32,478 bases of DNA from Perkinsus marinus ATCC 50983 (taxonomy: Eukaryota; Perkinsozoa; Perkinsida; Perkinsidae). Below the pieces are notes generated by a model. The model saw only the letters and a program-made list of their open reading frames with translations. It ran no database searches and was not told the origin of the DNA. Positions within the stretch are counted from its first letter, which is position 1. Every line of letters begins with the position of its first letter. Made by a program: the position numbers and the translations under genes. The stretch covers positions 100,438 to 132,915 of the forward strand of contig NW_003203396.1 in the NCBI RefSeq assembly GCF_000006405.1, in the 5' to 3' direction. Positions 11,367 through 22,368 of the stretch are shown piece by piece.

Positions 11367-11810
11367 CAATTCCTCTGCCTGGGGCCGTTATGCCACTGCA
11401 TGATACGCCTCAGTAACTACCAATCTCACCGCAGATAGGAAGATCAATTCCTCTGCCTGGGGCCGTTATGCCACTGCATGATACGCCTCAGTAACTACCA
11501 ATCTCACCGCAGATAGGCACGTCAATTCCTTTGCCTGGGGCGGTTATGCCACTGCATGATACGCCTCAGTAACTACCAATCTCACCACAGGTAGGCACGT
11601 CAATTCCTTTGCCTGGGGCGGTTATGCCACTCCATGATACGCCTCAGTAACTACCAATCTCACCACAGGTAGGCACGTCAATTCCTTTGCCTGGGGCGGT
11701 TATGCCACTGCATGATACGCCTCAGTAACTAACAATCTCACCACAGGTAGGCACGTCAATTCCTCTGCCTGGGGCCGTTATGCCACTGCATGATATGCCT
11801 CAACACTGAC
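11361..11810. repeat. Minisatellite, 6 tandem units of exactly 78 bp
   Basis: CAATTCCT starts at 11367, 11445, 11523, 11601, 11679 and 11757, constant 78-bp spacing. Unit core: GCCTGGGGCNGTTATGCCAC then TGCATGATACGCCTCAGTAA. Units differ by few substitutions (CTCTG/CTTTG, GCAGA/ACAGG), indicating recent amplification. 78 is a multiple of three but no conserved frame is evident. Located about 380 bases 5' of the ABCG copy 2 start. Confidence 0.96.
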
Positions 11811-12592
11811 AATCCAACACATGCGCAAGTCGAGAGTATAAACCTCGCAAGAGTGGTAACAACTTGGCCAATCAGACTACCCGAAAAACCCCCCAACCTC
11901 TACCCAGTCTCGTCGAACACTTCAACAGAACAAGTATGGGTTCACTCAATAGAAAAGAAGAGCTATGTGCTGCTATCACATAACGAGCAAGATCTTAACT
12001 ACTCGGGTTTGGCTCCGGAGGATCCACCCACAGGCCCTCCGACTTGATCAAATCCACCAAGACCTGAATTGAATGTCTACCTCAATCCGGCGTCGATTTC
12101 GAACCCTCGAATTCGATAGAGTCATGAGGTGCCATATCGTGCAAATCGTAACAGTTCATCATAATTGATCACAAGCGCTATCCAAGTGATGATTGGCCGA
12201 ATAGTCACCGGAGCTGCTCCCCCAACCGCGATATTACATCCTCAGCTTTATCATAGTCCACTGCTCTCCTCACACACTGCTTACCTGACCATGAGACAAG
12301 TAACCCCCATAAAAAAGAAATTAACCACGCTGAGCTACAACACTACATCAACCATCCGATAACCCATCGTGGAGCGAAGGAATTCACATCCACAAATCTA
12401 GAACTTAAAAAAATATCATTCTAATCGAATTACTCTTCGACTCGAGCTGATTCCACCCTCTCATTTGAGCACCCATCCCAATAGAATGTTTTGTCAACAT
12501 ATTCCACTGCCTATGGAATATACTCTCCCTCTGTGATCATAGCTGAGCTAGCTAGAGAGCAATAACAGCACATATCAATCAAGGAAGCCTGA
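11811..12592. other. Intergenic, 3' flank of IspG
   Basis: No supported gene. The last 20-30 residues usual for IspG are missing from the frame ending at 12593, so a further 3' exon of IspG may lie around 12400-12560; I could not identify it. Confidence 0.4.
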
Positions 12593-15500
12593 TTAGTGCT
12601 CTCGATATCCCGTATTATTACCAACATAGAGGTCAACCTTTCCAGGCAAGCTGCCAACGTAGCCAAAGTCAGCATCAGCCATCTCCCCCGGTCCGTTCAC
12701 TACACATCCCATAACGGCTATACGCAGTCCCGACAGATGGCCAGTCCTGAATCAAGCGACTCTTTCAAGCTATTCATCAACCACCAGCTAGACCCGGTCA
12801 AATACGAGTACTGATACCGTCTGCATTCTCTTAACTGCAATAGACCGAAACTATACAAGTCGTTATGTTCGATATCACAAAGCATTCAAACGAAGGGACA
12901 TCCCTTGAACTATAGAGCAACACAGAATGTGCGAACTCTTCATACATGATCTTAAACATGATCTCATATACTCTCTCGCACACGTTACCCTAAAGCTGTG
13001 CAAAAAATTCTGCTATTAACTTCAAGATCCGAATAAATCCCGAATCAACGCACTACGACCATGCTATATATACGTGGTCACAGCTTCATCAGCACCACCA
13101 CCACTAAGCCGTATACTACTTCTTCCGAATCCTCTCCGTGGTGTCCTGAAGGTCGAACAGCGTTCTCCCACAGCTCGGACAGGATATGAACTCTGTCTTG
13201 CTCAAACGCATCCTCGACCCCTAACAAGCAATTTCGTAGCAGTCACCGAGTCTGCCAATGCTTCCTCACCTGCATCAAGTTGAGTCCCACGTCCCTCGTT
13301 TCCTCGGTGGTCAGCCCGCGATCGTCCCAAAAGATGCCATCGCCAAGCCCATCAACAAATAAGCTGCCAAACTCAGAAGCTCCCAGAATAACTGCAGCGT
13401 CCGATCCGGCCTCTAAAAACCAAGCGAAATCCACAATAACCCCGCCCCTAGTCCTCTTACTAGCTTTAGAGTCCCCCTCAGGATACGTAAACCACACCAG
13501 TAGAGGCAACCTAGACTTCCTCACTGCCCTGGCTACTTGGCGGCCAGCATGCACTCGACATGCCGCTGAGTCAGGCTTGAAGATCAAGAATCTCACAGCG
13601 CCCTACAACAATAGCCCCGACTCGTTCGATCCAATAATTATAAACGAGCTCTTTGTTACGAAGGGTCAGTGCTCACTTAGTTCCCATCTATCGATTGGGA
13701 ATTGAGAAAAAATGAATAATTTTCATGGTCAAAATGGGCAAAATTGATGTTCATTCGTCACAATAATAATTCCACACACCATCAAGCACAACGAAGAAGT
13801 GAATGCTCCTGCGCTGTATGCTCCGCTCGCTCTACCATTCAAAGATAGATACCTTCATCAGACTAACGCTATTACATCTGTAATTTCACTGCACTGTCAC
13901 TAATACTCATATCTACCCAAAACTATCAAACTTCAAACTACCCCTTGTCGAATCAACCCTTGGATCACTACCTTCTTAGGATGACCCAACACCTTGTCCA
14001 CATCCTCACTGCTCCTAACAATACACGCACAGCCACCAGCTCGAGCAGGATTCACCGAGTCCAACATCGACGGCTCAGATACCAGCAACTGCAACGAGAA
14101 AACCGTCACTGCGCCACGAAATTATTCCCAGGCTTACTGTGCTGCCCGGCAATATATTCTTCGTGCCCAAAATGACCACTCCCGTTTCTTGTACAGCTTT
14201 CAACACATCCATATCAGCGTCAGTTTCATTCTCCACCAATAATACATCCACCGACCCAATGTCCTTCTGATATCGTCCATCCTTGCGGAGTTTCAAACCC
14301 AGGCCCTTCGCTGAAGGCAACCAACATACCGTAGGTCGCAGGTTCGATCCCGGCACTACTCATATATTCTTTCAAATTCTTCTTGGCTTCCTCAGGCGAG
14401 TATCGGAGGATCAAACTCCCATCCTTATGAAGTGGTGCCTTAGACAATGGAAACACGATTCCCCATGCAGCAAACGATACCACTACGACGATCATGAACC
14501 CCAGTTTACACGTGATGTGCCTCCAAAATTCCAAATTGTGAGAAGTCTCAGCTCGCCCCTCCCCTCGAGATAGTACATCAATAGCGCTAGTATCGATCTC
14601 CCGCTTAGCGAAGTGATAGGGGTCCACATCGGCAACAGCAGCCCCAGCAGAAGAGCGATTGCTACTGGTGTGCTTCGGCCTGGCCTTTAGCGACTCCTCA
14701 TACACATCACGAAGAGCCGAACACGGCCCCACCTGAGTTAAAGTCAATCAAGGAAAAGGGCAACTCTTCATCCTTTTATCACTTCATGCCAGGGGTCTTC
14801 AGTGAGGCTAACTCGGACAGTATCCCCTAGTCCATCTTGGAGCAACGCGCCGATACCGATGGCTGATTTTATCTGATACAAAAATGCCATGCCGGAGTGA
14901 TAGAAGCATGAGAATAGCAGCAGAGAAAATATGGAAACATGAATTTGACAATTCCACGGCATTCGGAACGACATCACACCCACATGCACTAATTGTCGTA
15001 TGCATACACCAACTATACTATATATTGATGATATATATAGACACAATTAGTAGTACAGTTGTAATGATACACTACTGGACAAGCCGAGTAGAAGTCGATG
15101 AACCAGAATATGCCTCCGTTAGCTCACCCGTCCATCACTGCCTCCACCAGCTTCAGTAACCCCAAGATGCAGGGGATAGTCCCAACCACGTTTCTGAGAA
15201 TGATGACCATCCATAACTACACCTCATAGTCTCCACCAGCAGCATCACCTCCATCTCTGCTGCTAACAGCCTATATGCTGCTACCATCACCCGCGTATTG
15301 GAGGACTGAATAACATCAATACATACTACTACCATTACTCCCTCTAGTATTCACCTTCATGCTAAATATGATGTTGTGGAAATCCAATGCACGGCACATG
15401 AGGCCAACCTCAAGGGCGCTAGCAACCATACCCTGATCAATAAGATCCTCCACAGCCCTCTACCATAATTCGCCCGTAACCACCTCTGGCGTGTCACCAT

Positions 15501-17430
15501 ACTGCGTAAGAATACGTTCCGAAAGACTGCCATGGTTCACTCCTATCCTCATACACTTCCCTTGACGCTTCAAAGACTAACCACAAAGAAGATACCCCAC
15601 GTGAAGTGGCAATGGTGTGGTAGTCGTATCACCTCAACAAGAGGCTTTAACGTCTTGAACATCTCCTCTTGCCATTCGGCTGCGATTTCTGGCGTTACCT
15701 GAGAATAAGCCCGGTAGCTCTCAAGCACATACACTGTGGCAACCATCAATGTACTCGAATTCGCATGAAGTCAATATCATAGAGCATATGAACGACGACT
15801 ATGAGGGACGTTACAACCGAGCTTTGTCCGAAGAATTGGTTATTGGAATCAGGGAATCATCCAGGAACCTATAATATTCCCGAGGGGAACTCCACATTTT
15901 GAATTTCCTACATCACTAAGAACACATTCTGCAATCGGTCACCCGTGTGTATGTAGTCATCACATCAAGAACGTTTTCCTCATCGTAATCAGCCCCGGGT
16001 TCGAAACGTTATTTCTCACTAACGGATTAATAGTTTAACAATTCTCAAGCTAGATGGACCCCTGATCGGAACACATTCTGTTCTCTACACGCCTCATATA
16101 CAAGCCGTTGCTAACGGTCAAGACCGATACAAAAACAATAAACTCTACCGCTCAAGGAGTACCTCAGTGATCTTATCAAAGGTCTTCATACCATCGATAA
16201 AGTTACCCGGATTTATACGTATCTTATCGCAAGCTTCCGCGGCCAACATTGCAACCTAAGACTAACCTCATACCACACCATGGCCACATTCCCCTTACCT
16301 TAGGTTTGAAATGTATGTCAGCGACTATGGGTGTAGTGTAGCCATCCTTCAATAACCTCTCTTTTATCAACTCTAAAAAACATCATTAACACTATAGAAT
16401 AGCATCCGTCATAATCACTAGTAGCATGAGCTTCCTTGATGCCTTGTACCGTCACCCGCACAATATCAATACCAGCATCAGCGCATCTAAAGAGGATGAC
16501 CTCACTACTCCATAAGAACAACAACCTACCGTTCTATCTGTTTAACAGTCGCATCCACATCATCTGTACCTGAAACGTATCCAAGGTTCGAACTAGGAAG
16601 ATACAGATTAGGTCCACTTACTGCTATTGCTCATAGTCTGCAGAGCCAGTCGGTGCTCACTGCCAACTGGCACGTTTCCGACCTGAAAAATATCTTTTAA
16701 TTCTTCGCCGTGCGCTCCCTAGATACCCTTACCATAACAGTACGAGTTTTACGACGTATAGGATGGTCGACGCCCTTACAGTACGGCAAGTCTGCCGCGG
16801 CCATTATCGGACCTGAACAATGCTATGTGGTAGGATCGAACCCGGATCTCCCAAATGGGAAGCATGCACCATAACGACTATGCTAAAGGTAGACAGGTAT
16901 TACCAGGGTCGAATCTGCCAATTGCACTAACCCCAGCCACAGCACGACGTGCCAAGCCGCTGCTCTTGAGAGTCTTGCCGGACTTCCTCCTATGCACAGA
17001 TGCCGCCAAGAGTGATGCCAAGGTCACGCCGAGTACCAACATCCCTATAGGGCGGTAATCGACATCCATACGGGAAGGTGAAGCACCAACTGGTACGCCC
17101 GAGCGGAGCATCGTACCCGACCTGACAAGTGATAGCACGTCTCCGGTACAAGTACTTGAACGACATTCTAACATGCAGGATCGACAGGAGCAATGATAAC
17201 ACACGAACGCATGAGGAACAACCTTGACTCTTCGAGTGTTGATACAATACTCATCCATATTACTACTACCTGCTGAGATCAGTCTGATAAGCACTCTGAG
17301 TAGTACTACTGCTCGATGGTAGTAGGAAGGCTAAGGTGTAATTAGCAACGAAGAGCACAGCAGCTGCCATCGATATCAACACCCCCACACCTCGGGAGCT
17401 TCTGTGAGGACGACGAGTTTTTGAAGGCAT
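12593..17430 (-). CDS. ispG: 4-hydroxy-3-methylbut-2-enyl diphosphate synthase, plastid type (IspG/GcpE)
   Basis: MEP-pathway enzyme converting MEcPP to HMBPP with a [4Fe-4S] cluster. Exons (minus): 17430-17270, 17121-16904, 16812-16733, 16682-16622, 16569-16530, 16486-16419, 16372-16299, 16255-16163, 15698-15633, 15576-15484, 15432-15355, 15305-15249, 15193-15128, 14872-14783, 14732-14360, 14310 to about 13970 (with a 49-nt intron near 14130), 13602-13270, 13220-13120, 12746-12593. Matches include [112 protein letters not shown] and the cluster ligands [12 protein letters not shown] and [11 protein letters not shown]. The plant-type central insert is present. The leader has a hydrophobic signal ([16 protein letters not shown]), a Ser/Thr stretch, a second hydrophobic stretch ([18 protein letters not shown]) and a basic region: plastid targeting. 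The final ~25 residues may be missing or in an unseen exon. Confidence 0.93.
14311..14359 (-). other. 49-nt IspG intron made of tRNA 3'-half-like sequence
   Basis: Splicing ATGA|GT...TTCAG|CG keeps the IspG frame between EYM and [10 protein letters not shown], which matches family order. On the plus strand almost the whole intron reads as a tRNA 3' half: GTAGGTCGCAGGTTCGATCC followed by CGGCAC, with a B-box (GGTTCGATCC) and a T-stem pairing at 4 of 5 positions. It is not a complete tRNA gene. Confidence 0.75.
15699..16162 (-). other. Longest IspG intron (464 nt), with B-box-like word
   Basis: Splits KIT-E from [10 protein letters not shown] in phase 0 (GAG|GTACTC ... TTCTCAG|GTA). Contains CCCCGGGTTCGAAACG on the plus strand at about 15987-16002. 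No reading frame of note inside. Confidence 0.6.
16570..16621 (-). other. 52-nt IspG intron with a palindromic B-box-like word
   Basis: Donor A|GTAAGTGG, acceptor GTTTCAG|GT. The middle has AGTTCGAACC on the minus strand, which on the plus strand reads GGTTCGAACT, a one-mismatch B-box. Confidence 0.5.
16813..16903 (-). other. 91-nt IspG intron with tRNA-like sequence
   Basis: Minus-strand sequence includes TTTAGCATAGTCGTTATGGT (A-box-like) and GATCCGGGTTCGATCC (B-box) about 35 nt apart, the spacing expected of a tRNA. Acceptor, anticodon and T stems do not pair properly, so it is a degenerate tRNA or tRNA-derived element. Phase across the intron is kept (G|GT) from GRFDP to [13 protein letters not shown]. 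Confidence 0.65.
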
Positions 17431-17580
17431 TGTGGAAGAAAATAAAACCTCTTCAGAAGCACCGCGACAACCTCGTGTGATGAATCCTCATTCTACTACT
17501 AAACTAAGCGTACAGTAGGAAATATGAAGTGAAACAGTTACAAGCGTTAACGGATAGTAACCCTCCAATTTAAGAACTGC

Positions 17581-17802
17581 TCAGCAAGCCGTACCTTGAA
17601 GGGAGGGAGCCTTACCGTTCCTCCTTCGAATTGTGCACTGAAAGTGTCCATAATAAATAGTCTTCAGTACAACCTTCTTGTGAAATTCAGGATCGTTCCT
17701 CAACGTCAATTTCACTCGTGAAGTGCAATCCACTAAGAAAACTGAATGCCGAGTATTATTGTTAAGCTCTGACTGAACACACCATTGCAACGATAAGGAC
17801 AA
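17581..17802 (-). CDS. Small uncharacterised protein or terminal exon
   Basis: Minus-strand 73-codon frame, ATG at 17802, stop TGA at 17583-17581, 150 bases upstream of the IspG start and on the same strand. The C-terminal part (KLTLRNDPEFHKKVVLKTIY then YGHFQCTIRRRNGK) is basic and protein-like. TTTTCTTAG precedes TGGATTGC near 17731, so the first part may be intron and only the last 50 residues a terminal exon. Not recognised. Confidence 0.35.
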   Translation of the reverse strand: MSLSLQWCVQSELNNNTRHSVFLVDCTSRVKLTLRNDPEFHKKVVLKTIYYGHFQCTIRRRNGKAPSLQGTAC

Positions 17803-18579
17803 GAAAACAATCGATCAAGACGGACCTAAAGGGACTACTTCCCATCGGAAGTAATTTTCCATACAGAACTATACACATGGAAGTTAGTAACGACGAAAGA
17901 AATAAGGAGGTCGAACAAGGATTAAGGCAAACATCTTATTATCCTAATTCCTGAGGTGTTCACAAAGGTATGGTACGGAGCAACATCGGCATGTACATGC
18001 GTGCAACTCTCCATCGCTACCGCCGCTGTTCTGAACGAATCTATGTCAACACAGTGCGAGAGTGCATCCGTTTAGAAACCGTGAGTTGAAAGCATGGTCT
18101 GACAAAGTCAGCACAAATCATCCTGCCATATATACCATCATCTCATTCCCGTGGAGCAACACTTGCTAGGTCCAGTCTCTTTAGGAAAATGAGTTTATAG
18201 GACCAAATTCAAATACGAATACCTCAAATAGGCACAAGTATACTCATTACAGACTCGTTAGCCGTATTGGGAGAGTTGTCCAGACTATCGTTCAACACAA
18301 CCATAGGACAGAAAGCAAACCTCAATCGTGCTTAAGTGACCATGCTGCTACGAGATGGTATATAGAAAAACGGTCGGGCGGGCGACGACCAAAGATATTA
18401 GGATGCAAGTTATTCCTACACTACTCAGGTAAACACTCTAAGGCGCCTCAAGTTCCTATGCAAGTACTCGAGTTTCTACAACATGCGTACTTCAGGAGCA
18501 ACATTAAGCATTCCTCAAGTTCACTTTAGTAGCGAGTCACTACTACTGACCCTACCTAAACTGATACTTGAGTACCCTG

Positions 18580-18630
18580 ATCGAATATCTCACCCTGCAG
18601 GAATTGAACCAGGGACTTTTTTAAAGCTAC
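18580..18630 (-). repeat. tRNA-like T-arm fragment
   Basis: Minus strand reads GTCCCTGGTTCAATTCCTGC, a match to the B-box consensus GGTTCRANNCC. The T-stem pairs at only about 3 of 5 positions and no acceptor stem is found, so it is not called a gene. Confidence 0.4.
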
Positions 18631-19601
18631 TACGATTCATCCTGCTATGCTTTCCTCGAGCCATCCTATTACTACTAGGAGAATCCTTACTTTAGTGACA
18701 GTATTTACGCTATTGTCGACTAGCTTGCTCATCTACTGTAGAGCCTCTATCGAGTAAGCGCTAGACCGCTCCTGTTAGGAGTTCCCCGCCACCACAGGGA
18801 AGCTGAATATAACGATGACATGGAGTGAGATCACTGGGCTTCCCAGCTTCTGTTCAAGTGTATCGAGCACCCCTCCCCCGACTGAACACCTAGTGGAAAT
18901 AACTGAGCCTTCCTAACATCTTTATAGACATTTCTCAGCTGTTGTCGTGATATAGTTTCTCTCACCATAGAATGCATTGATATATCCGAGAAAGTTAATG
19001 TTAACACTGCGGGAGCCTTCCAGCAGTATTTTTATCATCAATAGAACTGACTGATTGTCTCCTTTCGTGAACTGTATTGTCTTCCTAGCTCTCCGGACTA
19101 GGCAATTGCTAATTTAATTAGCATCTGCGATCTCCCCTCCTCAGCCGATGGGTTCCTCCGAAAAGGAATATTAAATGTGCGCAACTATTGCCTTCGTCTC
19201 GCTGCTCACTTGTATTCCAGCTTCTACTCAGATTAAACACTTACTCTCCCGCCCTTACAAACAGAATCAGTCGCAACTATAAACTCGAGAACTCCTATGG
19301 AACACAACGCAAGTAGTATTCATCAGAAACATGACCACAGTAGCAGGGCGTTCGGCAACTTGTGTTACACACGGCGCCGCTTCCTCGGTCGGTTCACCTT
19401 CCCCTTAGGCAATCTAGGCTCGTGTGTCACACTTGTTATCTGTTATAAACAAAATCAACAATATGTAAGGACAGGCTGCACTACCTTTAAGCCATTGGTA
19501 GTAAGACCCCGAACGAACGGACCGATCTACACAGTAGAACAACAATGGGGTTTCACTGACCGTAATGTGAAAAATATATTTCACGACTACTCCATAGCAC
19601 C

Positions 19602-19992
19602 GCGAATATCGCGTTCTCCACCGAGTTTTACGCAACTTCACGTAAAACGGGTTGTGAAACTCCATTAGTCAACACATTGAAACAGCGCAGGATGCACTCG
19701 AACAGTTCTTATTTGGACACGAGGACTCCTTGGGTCGGAGATCGGTCACCGAAGACTTTTACAGTTTGATGAATTCGACGAATTTACCCTCATTAGAATT
19801 TCTTCATTAACAATGGTTCAATGTAGTTTCACCCGTGAAAACATATTTCATCACATTTCACTTGGCGCGAGAAACGCATGTCAGCAGTGAATAACGCGTA
19901 AAACACGTGATGAGTTTAGTTCGCGAAGTGTTTCCAAGTCACTTCATATCGCGTTTCCCACTTCACGTAAAACGGGCGAAACTCCAAGGATG
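19602..19992. repeat. Dispersed direct repeat with TTCACGTAAAACGGG core
   Basis: TATCGCGTT...CTTCACGTAAAACGGG...GAAACTCCA occurs at 19610-19665 and 19944-19992. Between them are several TTTCAC/GTGAAA words, including the near-palindrome GTTTCACCCGTGAAAAC (19829-19845). It looks like an old or fragmentary mobile repeat; no family assigned. Confidence 0.55.
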
Positions 19993-20519
19993 AGACACCA
20001 CGTTTGAACTCTTCCTCCCGTGAAACAATCAGGGAGTTCCACAAATCGAATACACTCATCCATCTACAATAGAACAGTTGTTCTTTTCCAAAACCAAAAC
20101 TAATATCCACGTTCTTGCCCTGCAACCGAACAGATCTATGAGTATTGCTAAAGTGACTATCAACCAGCATAAGACGCCACACTTCAGCATTTCCAGGGCA
20201 AATTAATTTTCTACTGACAATTCGTTAAATTAAACTTTTTAACTTTCAAATGCACCGGGTGTAACATTGATTTTCGCGGTATTTTTTAAAGCCATGGCTA
20301 AAATGTTAACAAAATGGGTAAAAAATTAATTTTTTCCGTAAAAAAATTTGCTGTAGTGATGGCGAATCATCCATGAGGACTACTACTTTATAGAGCCAAG
20401 ACGGCATCCCCACAAACCCCACTTACCCTCATTAGATAACGGAATCGCAAGTCAGCGCAACTCACGCCTAACCGTCGCATCTTCTTAGCGACACTTTGTC
20501 CGATCCTGACAAGATGAGG

Positions 20520-20585
20520 CTGGAGATGGAGGTCCCAGGAATCGAACCAGGGATCAATTCAACTGTGCCTTACCGCTCTGCTGTC
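20520..20585 (-). repeat. tRNA-like sequence (degenerate)
   Basis: Minus strand has CAGCAGAGCGGTAAGGC (A-box-like) and, about 25 nt later, CCCTGGTTCGATTCCTGGGA (B-box; T-stem pairs 4 of 5). The acceptor stem does not pair with the 5' flank, so it is a tRNA pseudogene or tRNA-derived element rather than a working tRNA. Confidence 0.5.
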
Positions 20586-20683
20586 TTATTGCCTTTCCTC
20601 TTACATTTTCTTATACCAACCCTACCCGCATTCGTCAACGATACCGTCCTCCTATTCCATGACTTGTTTATAACAGTAGCCTA

Positions 20684-21497
20684 TCACAACACGAAATTCA
20701 TTGGGATATAGCACACAACGAGGACCCAGGTTCGAACCCCAGGGTTGTCATTTATATACATAACGCGTCGGTGAATACTCAAATTCCTATTCCCCTGCAC
20801 ACCACAACCAAGCACGTGAGGTTGCATTTTCCTATAACCTCGTTCACATCCTCCGAAGAGCGAAAGCAATTGCATGCAGCGACGAGTCCCACCTGGCAGT
20901 TGTTCTTAGTCCCATACACGACAATTTCAAATACGTGATCAGGCTCAAAGATCCGACCATTTTGATTCCTGAGGCCACACCAAACGTTATCGCTAGTCAG
21001 GAGATCGACATTGTTACAGCCGTACCGTTCGACATGATAGAACTCAGGTCGGCCACCACCGAGCTTAAAATTCATGAAATTGCCCTGAAAAAACAAACGT
21101 CAAATCGCCCATTCGCGTGAGGGTGCATTCCCACAGGAAATTTTCTCCTTTCCTTTTTAGACATTGCGTTTAGCTTCAGCTTGTGAGCCTTTTCTCTGGC
21201 CTCCTTTATAGACTGTAGTGCATCCTCAGCGCTCTTACTCATAGCTCGACTGTCAGCTCCAAAATTCCTTATGCAAGAACGCATCGATGGCCTGCGAAAC
21301 AGATTTCTGTTCACAAACTCGTAATTGCAAACCAGAACACTCGAAAGGTCTCCTAAATGTGACTTACAGAAATTGAAAAAATCCCTTAGAATTTCGAAAG
21401 TATATTTTACGAAGAATGTATGTACGGAGTCATTGATAATATCAAAGTCGCCCAGCGTTGAGTCTGGTGGAGGCGTATCACAAGTGCACCTACTGGG
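20684..21497 (-). CDS. Uncharacterised spliced protein (3' exons)
   Basis: Exon up to about 21497-21135 reads DSTLGDFDIINDSVHTFFVK, then a basic helix (SIKEAREKAHKLKLNAMSKK); a 50-nt intron (21134-21085, TTTTTTCAG acceptor) leads to 21084-20839 (LGGGRPEFYHVERYG, CGLRNQNGRIFEPDHVFEIV, ACNCFRSSEDVNE), then a 44-nt intron (20838-20795) to a short last exon from 20794. Phases are 0|0 at both joins. The frame opens after an AG near 21510-21497, so more exons lie upstream. The end is unsure: the last exon either reads to the TGA at 20684 through a tRNA-like sequence (20728-20755), or splices from 20759. No family recognised; Cys-containing central domain. Confidence 0.55.
20726..20756 (+). repeat. 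tRNA T-arm-like fragment
   Basis: GACCCAGGTTCGAACCCCAG, an exact B-box (GGTTCGAACC). It falls in the last exon or a 79-nt intron (20759-20681) of the minus-strand gene. No full cloverleaf. Confidence 0.45.
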
Positions 21498-22368
21498 AGG
21501 CTGTCTGCGTCAGACTTGCTATTCGTGTTATGATGAAGCCGACATGTCGTGAGAGCATGTGTTTGACAGAACTAAATCAGAGGGTCGGCAAGGAGAGATA
21601 ATTTATGCCAATAGCACAGCGGACTATCTATACCACAATTGATCTCAAATATTATTTGTGATGATTTTCCACAACCATAGGGTAACCATGCTCCCACGAA
21701 GAGGATATAACTTCATCAAAGAACAGTGCTGACAGCAACCGATGTCAGTAAACTGCGTATTGAGTTATAAAAACACGATCGCAGCAGTTGCGCTTCGCCT
21801 AGCGAGAAATATCAAAAGTCCGCAGCCAATCAGAGGCAAATAATAAAAGGGGTTAATACCATCTCCATAATGGCCGGTCCATCACTAAGACTCAAGCCTA
21901 ACTAGGAGGTTCAAGAACGATGATGAGTGCCAAAGCTGGCTCCCAACCAGAAAGGCTATATGTCACTGTGTAAAGGCTCAGTAGTTCATACTAGAGGAGG
22001 TATGCTACGTTACGCTAATGCTTTACTGCAGCATATAACCCAAGATTGAGAGTGAACGCCACATGAGATATGAGATAGAACCCCAAGCATTAATGTCCAT
22101 CACCGTCTTCACTCACGCTGCGCCTGCAGGAGATTCCCCAGGCGCAACTCTAGTTAACTGAGTAGTGTGTTTAAGGCTACAACCTCGACAAGGCTCGAGG
22201 CCTCTCCCCCTAACCCCATAAGCATGGTTGAATTCAAGGTTGGAACCCTAATCTCACTAACTTAAGGAAACTGTAAGAACATTTCGTACGTCCCTCCGGC
22301 TCAAGTCGCTTGAGATATTTCTTAGCATCATTCTCAAGGTTAGTTCCCTTGCACTTAAGACTTGAGTG

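Larger units (their letters stand above)
17803..20683. other. Long non-genic stretch with tRNA-like fragments and TTCACG repeats
   Basis: No gene supported over about 2.9 kb. Contains two antisense tRNA-like words (near 18595 and 20540), a repeat-rich block (19550-20000) and a very AT-rich segment (20220-20350). Reading frames in both directions over 19297-19668 and 19916-20182 overlap the repeats and look spurious. Confidence 0.45.

Noticed and set aside
14226-14747. Single 173-codon protein with a membrane span and AGIEPATY motif
   Set aside because: This frame reads through the 49-nt tRNA-like intron; AGIEPATY is the familiar antisense translation of a tRNA T-arm. The true reading is IspG, spliced at 14359/14311.
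15433-15483. In-frame stop in IspG (pseudogene or stop-codon reassignment)
   Set aside because: The TAG lies in a phase-0 51-nt GT-AG intron; removing it joins YGDTPE to GMVASALE exactly as in plant IspG.
16813-16903. A functional tRNA gene
   Set aside because: A- and B-box words are present, but acceptor, anticodon and T stems do not pair and it lies inside an IspG intron.
20520-20585. A functional tRNA gene
   Set aside because: T-stem is nearly right but there is no matching acceptor stem on the 5' side.
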